Shown in pieces: positions 35,761 through 45,134 of a stretch of DNA of 64,000 bases. Each line of letters opens with the position of its first letter. Position 1 is the first letter of the stretch. The notes under the pieces were generated by a model, which was given only the letters and a program-made list of their open reading frames with translations, was not told the origin of the DNA and did no database searches. The stretch is taken from the NCBI RefSeq assembly GCF_006381105.1, contig NZ_VDET01000021.1, forward strand, positions 33,111 to 97,110, in the 5' to 3' direction. Source of the stretch: Flavicella sediminum (lineage in GTDB: Bacteria; Bacteroidota; Bacteroidia; Flavobacteriales; Flavobacteriaceae). Both the position numbers and the translations under genes were made by a program.

Positions 35761-37632
35761 ATGACAATGTATAAAATATTCCTTTTTTCACTCCTTTGTG
35801 CTATAAATACATCGCATGTATTTGCTATAGAAACTCCTTCTGACGACAGTAAGGAAAGACCAGAAAAACCAAATGTGTTGGTCATTTTAACAGATGATTT
35901 AGGTTGGCAAGATGTAAAATGTTACGATATTGACCAGCCTTCTCCTTACGAAACACCAAATATTGATAAATTGGCTACGGAAGGCGTACTTTTTTGGCAA
36001 GGTTATTCTCCGGCAACAGTGTGTTCTCCTTCTAGAGGATCTATTTTATCTGGAAAACACCCTGTGCGTTTGGAAAGAACTAGTGTAAGAGGTGGGCACC
36101 CTCCGTTACCTTTTACTCATGGGTCTTCTTTAATAAGCCCTTGGATGAGAGGTGCTTTAGATACTTCTGAAGTTACCATTGCTGAATCTCTTAAAACTAA
36201 TGGGTACAAAACAGGACATTCTGGTAAATGGCATGTTGGTATTGCTGTTACCGATTATCCAGAGCCTAAAGATCAAGGATTCGATTTTTCAAAACACGGT
36301 TTTGGTTCTCATAAAAAAATGAAGGATCGTACCAAAGGATTTGCGACAACAAAACGTTCTGATCCTTTTTATTTAGACGAAGAGGGTTTTCCTTTTGATG
36401 ATATTACTCAAGATGGTCTAGACTTTATGGATGAAAGCAAAAACGATCCATTTTTTCTTTTCTATTGTTCTCGTTTGGTGCATACGCCAATACATACAAG
36501 AAGTGAAGCTTTATTGAAAAAATACTATCAGAAATTAGGAATTGACTACCCTAGAGAAAGTGATGTATGGGATGAAGAAGGTCAAAGAAATGCTTATTAT
36601 GCAGCAATGATTGAAACCATTGATCATTATACTGGTTTGTTGATTCAGTACCTTAAAGAAACAGAAGACCCTAGATGGCCAGGGCATATGTTGATTGAAA
36701 ATACCTATGTCGTTTTTACGTCTGATAATGGAGGTATGGAAAGACATACAAAAGAAATTATTACAGACAATTATCCTTTAGATAAAGGAAAGATAAACGC
36801 TAAAGAAGGGGGTACTAGAGTTCCTTTTATTGTTACAGGTCCTACCATTTCTTCAAACATACAATCAAATGTGATGATAAATGGTCTAGACCTTTATCCT
36901 ACGATATTGAGTTGGACAGGTACAAAAAAAGAAAAAAATCAAATTTTAGATGGGGCTGATTTATCAACATTATTAGCCAAAGATCCAACAGACGCAAAAT
37001 TAGTTTTAGATCCGGAAACAGGAGCGCCAAGAAATTCGATGATGTGGCATTTCCCAAACAGTTCTATGCAATCTACGTTGCGTATTGATGGCTACAAATT
37101 GGTACGTGAATATATTGCTACAGAGCAAAAAACGCGTTTAGCTTTGTATCAATTGTACGAAAACGGTTCAAAACGTGTAGATATAGAAGAGTCTAAAAAT
37201 TTAGCGGCTAAAATGCCGGAAAAAACAAAAGAAATGAATCGTCTTTTGGAAGAAAGGTTAGAAAATTTAAACGCTAGATATCCTTATTTAAATCCTACTA
37301 GCAAAGCAGATTTACCAAATAAAGCAGAAGTCCCTACGGTTGTTACACATGGTGTAGATGGTGATAAAGTTTGGTTGGAATACAAAAATAATGGAGCTAA
37401 GCTTGTGAAAGCAGAGTTGATGTATACTAAAAATGGAGGTATTGCTGGTGAAATTTGGTTTCCTGTACCAATGAAACTAACCAACAATAAAGTTTGTGTA
37501 ACATTGCCAAAAGGAACCACTCATTATGTGTTTAACTTAGTAGATGAAAATAATTATTTAGTCAGTTATCCTGATGCAGGCTACCAAAAAACCACAAAAA
37601 TATTTGCAACAAAAGCAATTGCAGTAAAGTAA
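35761..37632 (+). CDS. Sulfatase (S1 family) with C-terminal beta extension
   Basis: A 623-residue secreted sulfatase. In-frame ATGs exist at 35737, 35761 and 35767. I prefer 35761 because it puts the charged residues directly before the hydrophobic core (MYKIFLFSLLC). DD is followed by LGWQDV. The formylglycine motif CSPSR has its cysteine near residue 88. GKWHVG, TSDNGG and GGTRVPF follow. The catalytic domain and the terminal beta-rich extension of about 110 residues resemble the tandem pair at 2-3084. The enzymes at both ends of the island are therefore of one subgroup. It is the last island gene before housekeeping genes. Confidence 0.94.
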   Translation: MTMYKIFLFSLLCAINTSHVFAIETPSDDSKERPEKPNVLVILTDDLGWQDVKCYDIDQPSPYETPNIDKLATEGVLFWQGYSPATVCSPSRGSILSGKHPVRLERTSVRGGHPPLPFTHGSSLISPWMRGALDTSEVTIAESLKTNGYKTGHSGKWHVGIAVTDYPEPKDQGFDFSKHGFGSHKKMKDRTKGFATTKRSDPFYLDEEGFPFDDITQDGLDFMDESKNDPFFLFYCSRLVHTPIHTRSEALLKKYYQKLGIDYPRESDVWDEEGQRNAYYAAMIETIDHYTGLLIQYLKETEDPRWPGHMLIENTYVVFTSDNGGMERHTKEIITDNYPLDKGKINAKEGGTRVPFIVTGPTISSNIQSNVMINGLDLYPTILSWTGTKKEKNQILDGADLSTLLAKDPTDAKLVLDPETGAPRNSMMWHFPNSSMQSTLRIDGYKLVREYIATEQKTRLALYQLYENGSKRVDIEESKNLAAKMPEKTKEMNRLLEERLENLNARYPYLNPTSKADLPNKAEVPTVVTHGVDGDKVWLEYKNNGAKLVKAELMYTKNGGIAGEIWFPVPMKLTNNKVCVTLPKGTTHYVFNLVDENNYLVSYPDAGYQKTTKIFATKAIAVK

Positions 37633-37658
37633 AAAATAGTTTTTTTAATAGATGAGGA

Positions 37659-37692
37659 AGCTCTATAGAATCGTGTTCTATAGGGCTTTTTT
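37659..37692 (+). terminator. Intrinsic terminator at island end
   Basis: A 12-bp stem (arms AGCTCTATAGAA and TTCTATAGGGCT, one G-U pair) with a 5-nt loop and a following T run lies 26 bp after the last sulfatase. It marks the right boundary of the island. Confidence 0.88.
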
Positions 37693-37748
37693 GTTTTTGA
37701 AATTTTATAAAAGCAGCAAAACAGGTAATGCAAACTATTTTTTTTTTG

Positions 37749-37783
37749 AAAAGGCTTCATATTTTAGAAGGGAAGCCTTTTTC
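37749..37783 (+). terminator. Second hairpin with T run
   Basis: A 10-bp stem (AAAAGGCTTC and GAAGCCTTTT) with a 14-nt loop and a further T run. It lies between the first terminator and the rimO promoter and may back it up. Confidence 0.6.
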
Positions 37784-37798
37784 TTGTTTAGGATTGTG

Positions 37799-37806
37799 TA
37801 TTTTTG
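37799..37806 (+). promoter_or_regulatory. Flavobacterial -7 element for rimO
   Basis: TATTTTTG matches the Bacteroidota TAnnTTTG consensus and lies 19 bp before the chosen ATG. The nearest upstream TTG is closer than the usual spacing, so only the -7 box is clear. Confidence 0.55.
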
Positions 37807-37825
37807 CAGCCTAAATATTTTATTG

Positions 37826-39136
37826 ATGAGAACGAAATCTACCAAGCAAAATAAAATCAACGTAGTAACCTTAGGATGTTCAAAGAATGTGTACGATTCT
37901 GAAGTACTAATGGGGCAATTAAAAGCGAATGATAAAGAGGTGGTTCATGAAGATGAAAATGATGATGGGAATATTGTTGTTATAAATACTTGTGGTTTTA
38001 TTGGAAAAGCAAAGGAAGAATCAATCAATACGATTTTGCATTATGCGGAAAAGAAAAACGCAGGAGAAGTTGATAAAGTTTTTGTAACCGGATGCTTGAG
38101 TGAACGTTACAAACCCGATTTAGAGAAAGAAATTCCAGATGTTGATGAATATTTTGGTACACACGATTTGCCAAATTTATTAAAAGTATTAGAAGCAGAT
38201 TATAAGCACGAGTTGATTGGTGAGCGTTTGACAACGACTCCGAAGCATTATGCTTATTTAAAAATTGCAGAGGGTTGTGACCGTCCGTGTTCCTTTTGTG
38301 CCATTCCACTAATGCGTGGAAAACACAAATCGACACCTATTGAAGATTTGGTGATTGAAGCAACAAAATTAGCAGAAAAAGGAATTAAGGAATTAATTTT
38401 AATCGCGCAAGATTTGACCTACTACGGGTTGGATATTTATAAGAAAAGAGAATTAGCCAAATTACTAAAAGCTTTGGCTGAGGTAGATGGAATTGAATGG
38501 ATTCGTTTGCACTATGCATTTCCAGCAGGATTCCCGTTAGATGTTTTGGAAGTAATGCGTAACGAGCCTAAAATTTGTTTTTATTTAGACATTCCTTTGC
38601 AACATATCAATACAGAAATATTGCAATCGATGCGTCGTGGTACAACGCATGAAAAAACGGTTTCTTTAATTGAAAAATTCCGATCAGAAGTTCCACAAAT
38701 GGCTATTCGTACCACATTAATTGTTGGGTATCCTGGTGAAACGGAAGAAATATTCGAAGAATTGAAACAATGGGTTATCGATTCTCGTTTTGATAGATTG
38801 GGGGCTTTTGCTTATTCTCATGAAGAAAACACACATGCTGGTACTTTGAATGATGATGTTCCTGAAGATGTAAAAGAAGCGCGTGTCGCTGAAATCATGG
38901 AAATTCAAGCACAAATTTCTTTTGAGTTGAATCAAGAAAAAGTTGGAAAAACCATCAAATGTTTGTTCGATAGAAAAGATGGAAATTATTTTATCGGTAG
39001 AACGGAATTTGATTCGCCAGACGTAGATAACGAAGTTATGGTTGATGCGACCAAACATTATATACAAGTAGGACAGTTTGTCAATATAAAAGTTACGGAA
39101 GCAGGTGATTTCGATTTATACGGTGAACCAGTCTAG
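37826..39136 (+). CDS. rimO: Ribosomal protein S12 methylthiotransferase RimO
   Basis: RimO adds a methylthio group to an aspartate of ribosomal protein S12 using S-adenosylmethionine and two iron-sulfur clusters, in the cytoplasm. The frame opens at 37652, but translation should start at ATG 37826, after the -7 element and terminators, giving 436 residues beginning MRTKSTKQNK. The N-terminal domain has TLGCSKN, INTCGF and TGCLSERY with its three cluster cysteines. The radical-SAM motif is CDRPCSFC. PLQHI and RTTLIVGYPGETEE are conserved family blocks. The C-terminal TRAM domain closes it. The DSEVLMG block distinguishes it from MiaB. It is a single gene. Confidence 0.95.
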   Translation: MRTKSTKQNKINVVTLGCSKNVYDSEVLMGQLKANDKEVVHEDENDDGNIVVINTCGFIGKAKEESINTILHYAEKKNAGEVDKVFVTGCLSERYKPDLEKEIPDVDEYFGTHDLPNLLKVLEADYKHELIGERLTTTPKHYAYLKIAEGCDRPCSFCAIPLMRGKHKSTPIEDLVIEATKLAEKGIKELILIAQDLTYYGLDIYKKRELAKLLKALAEVDGIEWIRLHYAFPAGFPLDVLEVMRNEPKICFYLDIPLQHINTEILQSMRRGTTHEKTVSLIEKFRSEVPQMAIRTTLIVGYPGETEEIFEELKQWVIDSRFDRLGAFAYSHEENTHAGTLNDDVPEDVKEARVAEIMEIQAQISFELNQEKVGKTIKCLFDRKDGNYFIGRTEFDSPDVDNEVMVDATKHYIQVGQFVNIKVTEAGDFDLYGEPV

Positions 39137-39331
39137 CTTTTGGTTATTAGCCTTTTGCTATTAGAAAAAAACAAATAAGCTAAAAGCCAATGGCAAAAAA
39201 CTAAATGCAAGATAAAAATGAAGATTGCTATAAGGATAAAGACCAACAGCAAAGTTGGGATACCGGTTTTTGGTATTGTGATTTGCTTCCCGTAAATCCG
39301 TAAAATATATTAAAATCCTAAATCTATTGAG

Positions 39332-39339
39332 TATCTTTG
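39332..39339 (+). promoter_or_regulatory. Flavobacterial -7 element for priA
   Basis: TATCTTTG matches TAnnTTTG and lies 26 bp before the TTG start codon chosen for priA. Transcription starting a few bases downstream would leave a leader of about 20 nt. A matching upstream TTG at the usual distance is not evident. Confidence 0.55.
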
Positions 39340-39365
39340 AAGTCCAATCTTGAACTTGAAATAAT

Positions 39366-41828
39366 TTGTCTCTTTTTACTGCTAAAAATTTTATAAATGT
39401 AATTTTACCCTTGCCCTTGCAAAGGTTGTTTACCTATAGTATTACAGAAGCGGAAGTAGATTTTTTGCAAAAGGGAATGCGTGTTGCTGTACCTTTTGGT
39501 AAATCGAAAATTTATACGGCCTTAGTGCATGAAATTCACCAACAGGCACCACAAGAATATGAGGCAAAACCTATCCATCAAATACTAGATGACAAGCCTA
39601 TTGTAAATGAAATACAATTGGAACATTGGACTTGGGTAGCCAATTATTATATGTGCTCTTTAGGCGATGTGTATAGAGCAGCTTTGCCTTCAGCATTTTT
39701 GCTAGAAAGCGAAACAATTGTTTTAAAAAATCCTTCTTTTACAGACGAATCTCTTCTAACAGATACTGAATTTTTGGTTTTTGAAGCTTTGCATCATCAA
39801 TCTCAATTGTCGGTATTAGAAATAAGTGGGATTCTTTCAAAGAAAAACATATTGCCCTTGTTAAAATCTATGCTAGCGAAGGAAGCGGTGGTTTTAAAAG
39901 AAGAAATTTACGAGCAGTACAAACCGAAATTGGTGAAATATATTCGGTTGGCTGAACAGTATAAAGGTGGGGCGGCTTTAAACGAATTGCTGCAATCTGT
40001 AGCCAGAGCTAAAAAACAGCACCAAGCATTAATGACTTATTTTTCTTTGGAAGGTCAGACAAAAAAGCCAATCAAAGCGAAAGATTTAGAAGAAAAAGCA
40101 GCGGTTTCCAATGCAGTATTAAAAGGCTTGGTAGACAAAGAAATATTAGAGTTTTACCATATCCAAGTCGATAGAATTAGTTTTAAGCAAGCAGAAGGGA
40201 AATTGAAATCTTTGAATGAATTTCAAGAAAAAGCCTTTCAAGAAATAAAAACTTCATTTGAAACCAAGGCCGTCACTTTGTTACACGGTATAACCAGTAG
40301 TGGAAAAACAGAAGTATATTCAAAACTAATTCAAGTACAATTAGAATTAAAAAAGCAGGTTTTATTTTTAGTTCCAGAAATAGCCTTAACCACACAATTG
40401 ATCCAAAGACTGCAAGAAGTATTTGGAGGGAAAATAGCCGTTTTTCATTCCAAATATTCCATGAATGAACGCGTAGAGGTTTGGAACAATGTTTTAAATA
40501 ATAAAGAAAAAGCACAAATTGTATTGGGTGCTAGATCTTCGGTGTTTTTACCTTTTTCTAATTTAGGACTAGTTATTGTAGATGAGGAGCATGAAAGTTC
40601 TTACAAGCAATTTGACCCTTCGCCACGTTACCATGCTAGGGACGCTGCAATTTTATTGAGTCATCATCATAAGGCACGTACGCTGTTAGGTTCTGCTACA
40701 CCAAGTTTAGAAACCTATTTTAATGCAACGAATAATAAATACGGTCATGTTTCATTAAACAAACGTTTTGGTGAAGTGCAGTTGCCAGAAATGGAATTGG
40801 TAGACGTCAAAGAAAAGCATCGAAAGAAAAGAATGACTGGTCATTTTTCAGATCGCTTGCTCAAAGAAATTACGACTGCTATAGAGCATAAAGAACAAGT
40901 GATTTTGTTTCAAAATAGAAGAGGGTTTTCTCCTGTTGTAGAATGTGAAACCTGTGCCGTAGCTCCGCAATGCCCAAATTGTGATGTCAGTTTAACCTAT
41001 CATAAATACAGAAAAGAATTGCGTTGTCATTACTGCAACTACCGACAAGCAATGCCTTTAAAATGTGGAGCCTGTGGTTCGGAAAAATTAACCACTATTG
41101 GTTTTGGAACGGAGCAGATTGAATTAGAGCTAAAAGAATTATTCCCAGAAGTAAATGTGGGAAGAATGGATTTGGATACGACCCGAGGAAAATATGGCTA
41201 TCAAAAAATAATAGGTGCTTTTCAAGCGCATGAAATTGATATTTTGGTAGGAACACAGATGCTTTCTAAAGGACTTGATTTTGGCAATGTAACCTTAGTA
41301 GGTGTTTTAAATGCCGATACCATGTTGAATTTCCCCGATTTTAGGGCGCATGAAAGAACCTATCAAATGTTAGTGCAAGTAGCGGGTAGGTCGGGTAGAT
41401 CAAAAAAACGAGGGAAAGTAATTATTCAAACCTTCAATCCTTACCATCAAATATTGCAACAAGTATCTACCAATTCGTATTTGGAAATGTACAAGGAGCA
41501 ATTGGCAGATCGTTGGCAATTTCATTATCCGCCTTATTATAGAGTATTAAAAATAACCTTAAAGCATAGAGATTTACTTCGTTTGGAAGAGGCTTCAGAA
41601 TGGTTGGGTCAATCTTTAGGAAATGCTTTTACAGATAATGTTTTAGGTCCTACAGCTCCTTCTGTTTCTAGGGTTCGAAATTTATATATCAAACATATTA
41701 TTGTTAAAATTCCGCCGAAACAAAATTTGGCAGCGACAAAAAAACATATTGAAAAAATAAAAAGCACCTTTGTTGCCATCGGTGCTTTTCGTTCTGTTCG
41801 TTTGGGAATTGATGTAGATTCTTATTAA
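39366..41828 (+). CDS. priA: Primosomal protein N' (replication restart helicase PriA)
   Basis: PriA recognises stalled forks and reloads the replicative helicase. The start must be TTG 39366: an in-frame stop lies at 39357-39359, and the conserved N-terminal INVILPLPL follows directly, with no ATG until far inside the DNA-binding domain. The protein is 820 residues long. The N-terminal 3'-end-binding domain is followed by Walker A (GITSSGKTEVY), the DEEH box (VIVDEEHESSYKQ) and GSATPS. A double zinc knuckle has paired cysteines (CETC, CPNC, CHYC, CGAC), and helicase motif V/VI is VQVAGRSGR. It stands alone, downstream of a good -7 element. Confidence 0.96.
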   Translation: MSLFTAKNFINVILPLPLQRLFTYSITEAEVDFLQKGMRVAVPFGKSKIYTALVHEIHQQAPQEYEAKPIHQILDDKPIVNEIQLEHWTWVANYYMCSLGDVYRAALPSAFLLESETIVLKNPSFTDESLLTDTEFLVFEALHHQSQLSVLEISGILSKKNILPLLKSMLAKEAVVLKEEIYEQYKPKLVKYIRLAEQYKGGAALNELLQSVARAKKQHQALMTYFSLEGQTKKPIKAKDLEEKAAVSNAVLKGLVDKEILEFYHIQVDRISFKQAEGKLKSLNEFQEKAFQEIKTSFETKAVTLLHGITSSGKTEVYSKLIQVQLELKKQVLFLVPEIALTTQLIQRLQEVFGGKIAVFHSKYSMNERVEVWNNVLNNKEKAQIVLGARSSVFLPFSNLGLVIVDEEHESSYKQFDPSPRYHARDAAILLSHHHKARTLLGSATPSLETYFNATNNKYGHVSLNKRFGEVQLPEMELVDVKEKHRKKRMTGHFSDRLLKEITTAIEHKEQVILFQNRRGFSPVVECETCAVAPQCPNCDVSLTYHKYRKELRCHYCNYRQAMPLKCGACGSEKLTTIGFGTEQIELELKELFPEVNVGRMDLDTTRGKYGYQKIIGAFQAHEIDILVGTQMLSKGLDFGNVTLVGVLNADTMLNFPDFRAHERTYQMLVQVAGRSGRSKKRGKVIIQTFNPYHQILQQVSTNSYLEMYKEQLADRWQFHYPPYYRVLKITLKHRDLLRLEEASEWLGQSLGNAFTDNVLGPTAPSVSRVRNLYIKHIIVKIPPKQNLAATKKHIEKIKSTFVAIGAFRSVRLGIDVDSY

Positions 41829-41927
41829 GCTACGATCTAAAAAAATGTACTTTAAATGTTTTTTTGTTGACGTTTTTTGGAATAAAAATTAGTATCCTTA
41901 ATTTACAAGCTAACATTCAATAGCTGT

Positions 41928-42731
41928 CTAGTGTAATTCTTTAATTTCAATATTTTTAAATTCAACAGCATGTCCTTCTGCTTGAAAAGCAATATAGCCA
42001 CTTTTTAAAGGAGTTCCGGCAATACTAAATTTAGGATCTGCACCTTTGGCATTCATATTTCCGCCAATATGTGGTTTTGAATAACGCAAGACTTCTAGTC
42101 CGTTTACCTTATGTATGACTAAAGAGTCTCCGTAAACAATCAATTCTCCTTTTTGCCATTCATCCCATTGAAAAGTTTTTGAAGTCGAAATAACACAATG
42201 TTTTTTTGCCAATTCATCATTAAAAATAACTTCTGTAGAAGGAGAACACATATTTGCTGTAGGTCTTTCTACACCCGCTTCTCGTTCTGCTAAAATTTGG
42301 TATTCCACAGAAATTGGCCAGTTTTGATCTTTTAATATAGTACGAGGATCTTGTGAATGAAACATGACACCACTATTTCTGTAGGTATGGTAAGGCGCAT
42401 CTTCTAGCCATTGCTCTTTAAATCTTGTTTCAAACTTTAAATGGTACGAAGAAAAAGGTTCTTTGTAAAAAATATGCCCAAAACGATCGTCAAAAGTTGT
42501 GTACTCACTATAATCTACCACTAATTTTCCATCGGATACTTTAAAAGTATTTGCGTAATTGTCGTTGTATTCATGATGGTGAATTTTTATATTCCATCCG
42601 TCTAAATTTTCTCCATTAAATAAGGTTTTCCAACCCGATTTATCTTCTGGAGTTTCTTCAAAATATTTGAAAACGAAAAGAGCTAATACAAAGGAAGCAC
42701 TAAGAATTAGTAGTTTTTTATTTTTAATCAT
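41928..42731 (-). CDS. Exported DUF1080 protein (3-keto-disaccharide hydrolase-like)
   Basis: A 267-residue protein with an N-terminal hydrophobic anchor or signal peptide (about residues 8-22) and one concanavalin-like DUF1080 domain. FNGENLDGW, SGVMFHSQDP and SVEYQILAE are characteristic. The domain is known in enzymes that hydrolyse 3-keto-glycosides or act as lyases, but many members are uncharacterised. It differs from the DUF1080 lipoprotein of the island (30030-31880), being a single-domain protein. Its neighbour on the same strand is a zinc-type TonB receptor 62 bp upstream, with no evident functional link. Confidence 0.75.
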   Translation of the reverse strand: MIKNKKLLILSASFVLALFVFKYFEETPEDKSGWKTLFNGENLDGWNIKIHHHEYNDNYANTFKVSDGKLVVDYSEYTTFDDRFGHIFYKEPFSSYHLKFETRFKEQWLEDAPYHTYRNSGVMFHSQDPRTILKDQNWPISVEYQILAEREAGVERPTANMCSPSTEVIFNDELAKKHCVISTSKTFQWDEWQKGELIVYGDSLVIHKVNGLEVLRYSKPHIGGNMNAKGADPKFSIAGTPLKSGYIAFQAEGHAVEFKNIEIKELH

Positions 42732-42793
42732 GAGCAGTTATTCTAGGATCTAAATTAATTAGCGTACAAATTACATTAAATAATTCAATTCAA

Positions 42794-45058
42794 TTATTTT
42801 TTTCGCGTCAATTTATGTTCTAGGTTGATTGTTAGTCCCAAATAAAAATTAATTCCTTGGTTGTTGATGTCCATAGTTTTTAAGCGAGATAGATGGTCAA
42901 TATATTTTGTATTGAAGATGTTTTTTATTCCTGTATTTATTTTAAGAGGAGTTTCTTTAGAAGCTATTTTAAAATTCATTCCTAAATTTACGAGCTGGTA
43001 TTTAGGACTTTCAGTTTCATTTAACCCAATGTTGGTTTGTTCAAAATTATAGATATGATTTAAAAATAGACTTTCAATTTGGAATTTACGTTCGCCTTCA
43101 AAAGCAATTTTCAAGGAAGAATTTATTTTGGTTGCCGGTATCAAAGGCAAGGCATTTTTGTCGTCATCTTCTGCATAAACGGTAGCTAGTGTACTTTCTA
43201 AATGCAGCCAGTGGTAGTTGTGTGGGTGAAAATGAATACCCAATTCACCACCATACAAAGTGGCATTGTTTTGTAAGTATTCAAAAACAGGATTGTCTTC
43301 AATGTTTGTTCCAGTAGGTGACAAATAAATATAGTTGTTTATTTTATTCAAATACGGATTGAAAGATAAACTCAAATGATCGTTGTTGTAATTCAAAGAA
43401 ACATCAAACTGTTTTGCTTTTTCACTTTTTAAAACACTATTTCCTTTAACGTATTGACTGGTGCCATGATGTACGCCATTTGCAATCAATTCTGAAGTAT
43501 TTGGCGCTCTAAATCCGGCTGAAAAATTTGCTTTTAAAATAAGCTTGTCGAAAGGGTATACCACACCCAATGAATAATTTGTGCTTTTGAAAGTTTTAGT
43601 TAAAGCTTCAAAGTCTACATGCTCTGAAGTTTCTATTTTTCGATAATCCCTTCTAAGTCCACCCTGCAATTGTATACTTTCTAAATCCCAATGAAGCACT
43701 GAGAAAATTCCAAAATCTTTGGTCACAGCATCTGGAATTAGTAATTCTTCTCCTGAGTTTGTATTCGTTTGATGCATTCCTTGTGAGCCAAGAATAATTT
43801 CAAAATTATCTGATATAGTAGGACTGAACCATTTGATATTATAGGTATAGGTTTCTAAATTCATGTTTAAAGCAGCTCCCTCTTCTTCATGCTCGTCATG
43901 TTCTTCTTCTTCATGTTCTTCGTGTTCTTCATGATGTTCAAATTCTTTTCTTCTGTTTCCTGTATAGCCCAAAACAGCATTTATTTTCGCTTCATCAAAT
44001 AAGAAGGTATTTTCAAAACTAAGCGCGTGGTTTTTAATTTCTTGATACGGAATTTCAAAATTTCTTTTTGTACCGTTTCCGTATTTTTCATCGGCTTCAA
44101 TAATTCCAAAATTATTTTGAAGGAAACTATATTTTATATGACTGATCCAATTGTCTTTAGAATAACCAAAAGCTCCTTTTATATTGGCTTCATCAAATCG
44201 ACTATTAAAAACACGGTCGTTGTTAGGTGTTTTATAATCTGCATGAGAATTATAGGCACTAAATAAATTCCATTTAAAATTCTTTTTATGGTATTTTATA
44301 CCTGCCGAAGTTAAGCTAGCTAAGGTATTTGACTGAAAATTGGTGCTTACAAAACTTTCTACGCGATTGGGTTTTGCATACAGAGCATCAATAAAATACA
44401 AAACACCACCTAAGGCATCAGAACCATAAAGTAGAGAAGAAGGACCTTTGATCACTTCTACGCTTTCAATACCAACATCGCCTATGCCTAAACCATGTTC
44501 GCCTCCCCATTGTTGGTTTTCCATACGAATGCCTTGAGCATAGGTAACAATTCTATTCCCTGATAAACCTCTAATAACAGGTTTTCCAATACCAGCTCCA
44601 GTGCTTATTTGTGAAACTCCAGCAATATTTGTGATGGCTTCTGCCAAGGAAACACTTGCTGTTTGTTGCAATTCTTTTATGGATTTATGCACTATTTGTA
44701 GACTGTTTTCTGTTTGTAGTTTCCCTTTTGGCGCTACTAGAAAAACTTCTTTTAAGTCGTGTAAACTTTCTTCAAGGAAAAAGGTTTTTTTACCCTTTTT
44801 GGCAATATTTATAATTGCTGTTTTTGATTTGTAACCAACAGAGGTAATTTGAATTTTAAGTTTATTATTAGGAAGGTTTTCTAAGGAAAATTCACCGTTT
44901 TCATCGGCTACAGTTCCTGTTTGTAATTCTAAAAAATAAATGGTGGCAAAGGGAATGGTACTGCGATTGCTTTTGTCTTTTACTACACCAACAAATTCTT
45001 GCGAGTTTGCTTGAAAGCTTAAAAAAAGAATACTGAATAGGAATGTGAATTTTTTCAT
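42794..45058 (-). CDS. TonB-dependent receptor with His/Glu-rich loop, probable zinc uptake (ZnuD-like)
   Basis: A 754-residue outer-membrane receptor that imports a ligand using TonB energy. A signal peptide of 19 residues precedes a carboxypeptidase-regulatory-like domain (about 20-100), a plug with VIRGLSGNRIVTYAQGIR and the barrel. Near residues 371-395 a loop contains dense His and Glu repeats (for example EHHEEHEEHEEEEHDEHEEE), a likely metal-collecting loop. It is divergent from a Fur/Zur-like gene with palindromes in between, so I infer zinc (or a related divalent metal) as cargo and repression by that regulator. The absence of a SusD partner argues against glycan import. Confidence 0.85.
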   Translation of the reverse strand: MKKFTFLFSILFLSFQANSQEFVGVVKDKSNRSTIPFATIYFLELQTGTVADENGEFSLENLPNNKLKIQITSVGYKSKTAIINIAKKGKKTFFLEESLHDLKEVFLVAPKGKLQTENSLQIVHKSIKELQQTASVSLAEAITNIAGVSQISTGAGIGKPVIRGLSGNRIVTYAQGIRMENQQWGGEHGLGIGDVGIESVEVIKGPSSLLYGSDALGGVLYFIDALYAKPNRVESFVSTNFQSNTLASLTSAGIKYHKKNFKWNLFSAYNSHADYKTPNNDRVFNSRFDEANIKGAFGYSKDNWISHIKYSFLQNNFGIIEADEKYGNGTKRNFEIPYQEIKNHALSFENTFLFDEAKINAVLGYTGNRRKEFEHHEEHEEHEEEEHDEHEEEGAALNMNLETYTYNIKWFSPTISDNFEIILGSQGMHQTNTNSGEELLIPDAVTKDFGIFSVLHWDLESIQLQGGLRRDYRKIETSEHVDFEALTKTFKSTNYSLGVVYPFDKLILKANFSAGFRAPNTSELIANGVHHGTSQYVKGNSVLKSEKAKQFDVSLNYNNDHLSLSFNPYLNKINNYIYLSPTGTNIEDNPVFEYLQNNATLYGGELGIHFHPHNYHWLHLESTLATVYAEDDDKNALPLIPATKINSSLKIAFEGERKFQIESLFLNHIYNFEQTNIGLNETESPKYQLVNLGMNFKIASKETPLKINTGIKNIFNTKYIDHLSRLKTMDINNQGINFYLGLTINLEHKLTRKK

Positions 45059-45067
45059 TAGATAGTT

Positions 45068-45123
45068 TATATTTGTAACGATGTTGCAAATATATAAAAC
45101 TTATTAAATGCAACAGTGTTGCA
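45068..45123. promoter_or_regulatory. Divergent control region with two Zur-box-like palindromes
   Basis: Box 1 (45074-45088) is TGTAACGaTGTTGCA and box 2 (45109-45123) is TGCAACAgTGTTGCA, a perfect palindrome around one base. Their centres are 35 bp apart. A minus-strand -7 element TATATTTG occupies 45094-45087, overlapping box 1, and a TTG lies within box 2, so the receptor promoter would be covered by regulator at both ends. A plus-strand TATATTTG is at 45068-45075. The arrangement suggests zinc-dependent repression of the receptor and autoregulation of the regulator. Confidence 0.7.
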
Positions 45124-45134
45124 AAGTAAAAAAT

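Noticed and set aside
38717..39067. A 116-codon open frame on the minus strand
   Set aside because: It is antisense to rimO and shows no recognisable motif.
43883..43945. Tandem-repeat-like DNA resembling a microsatellite
   Set aside because: It encodes the His/Glu-rich loop of the zinc-type receptor and is kept in frame.
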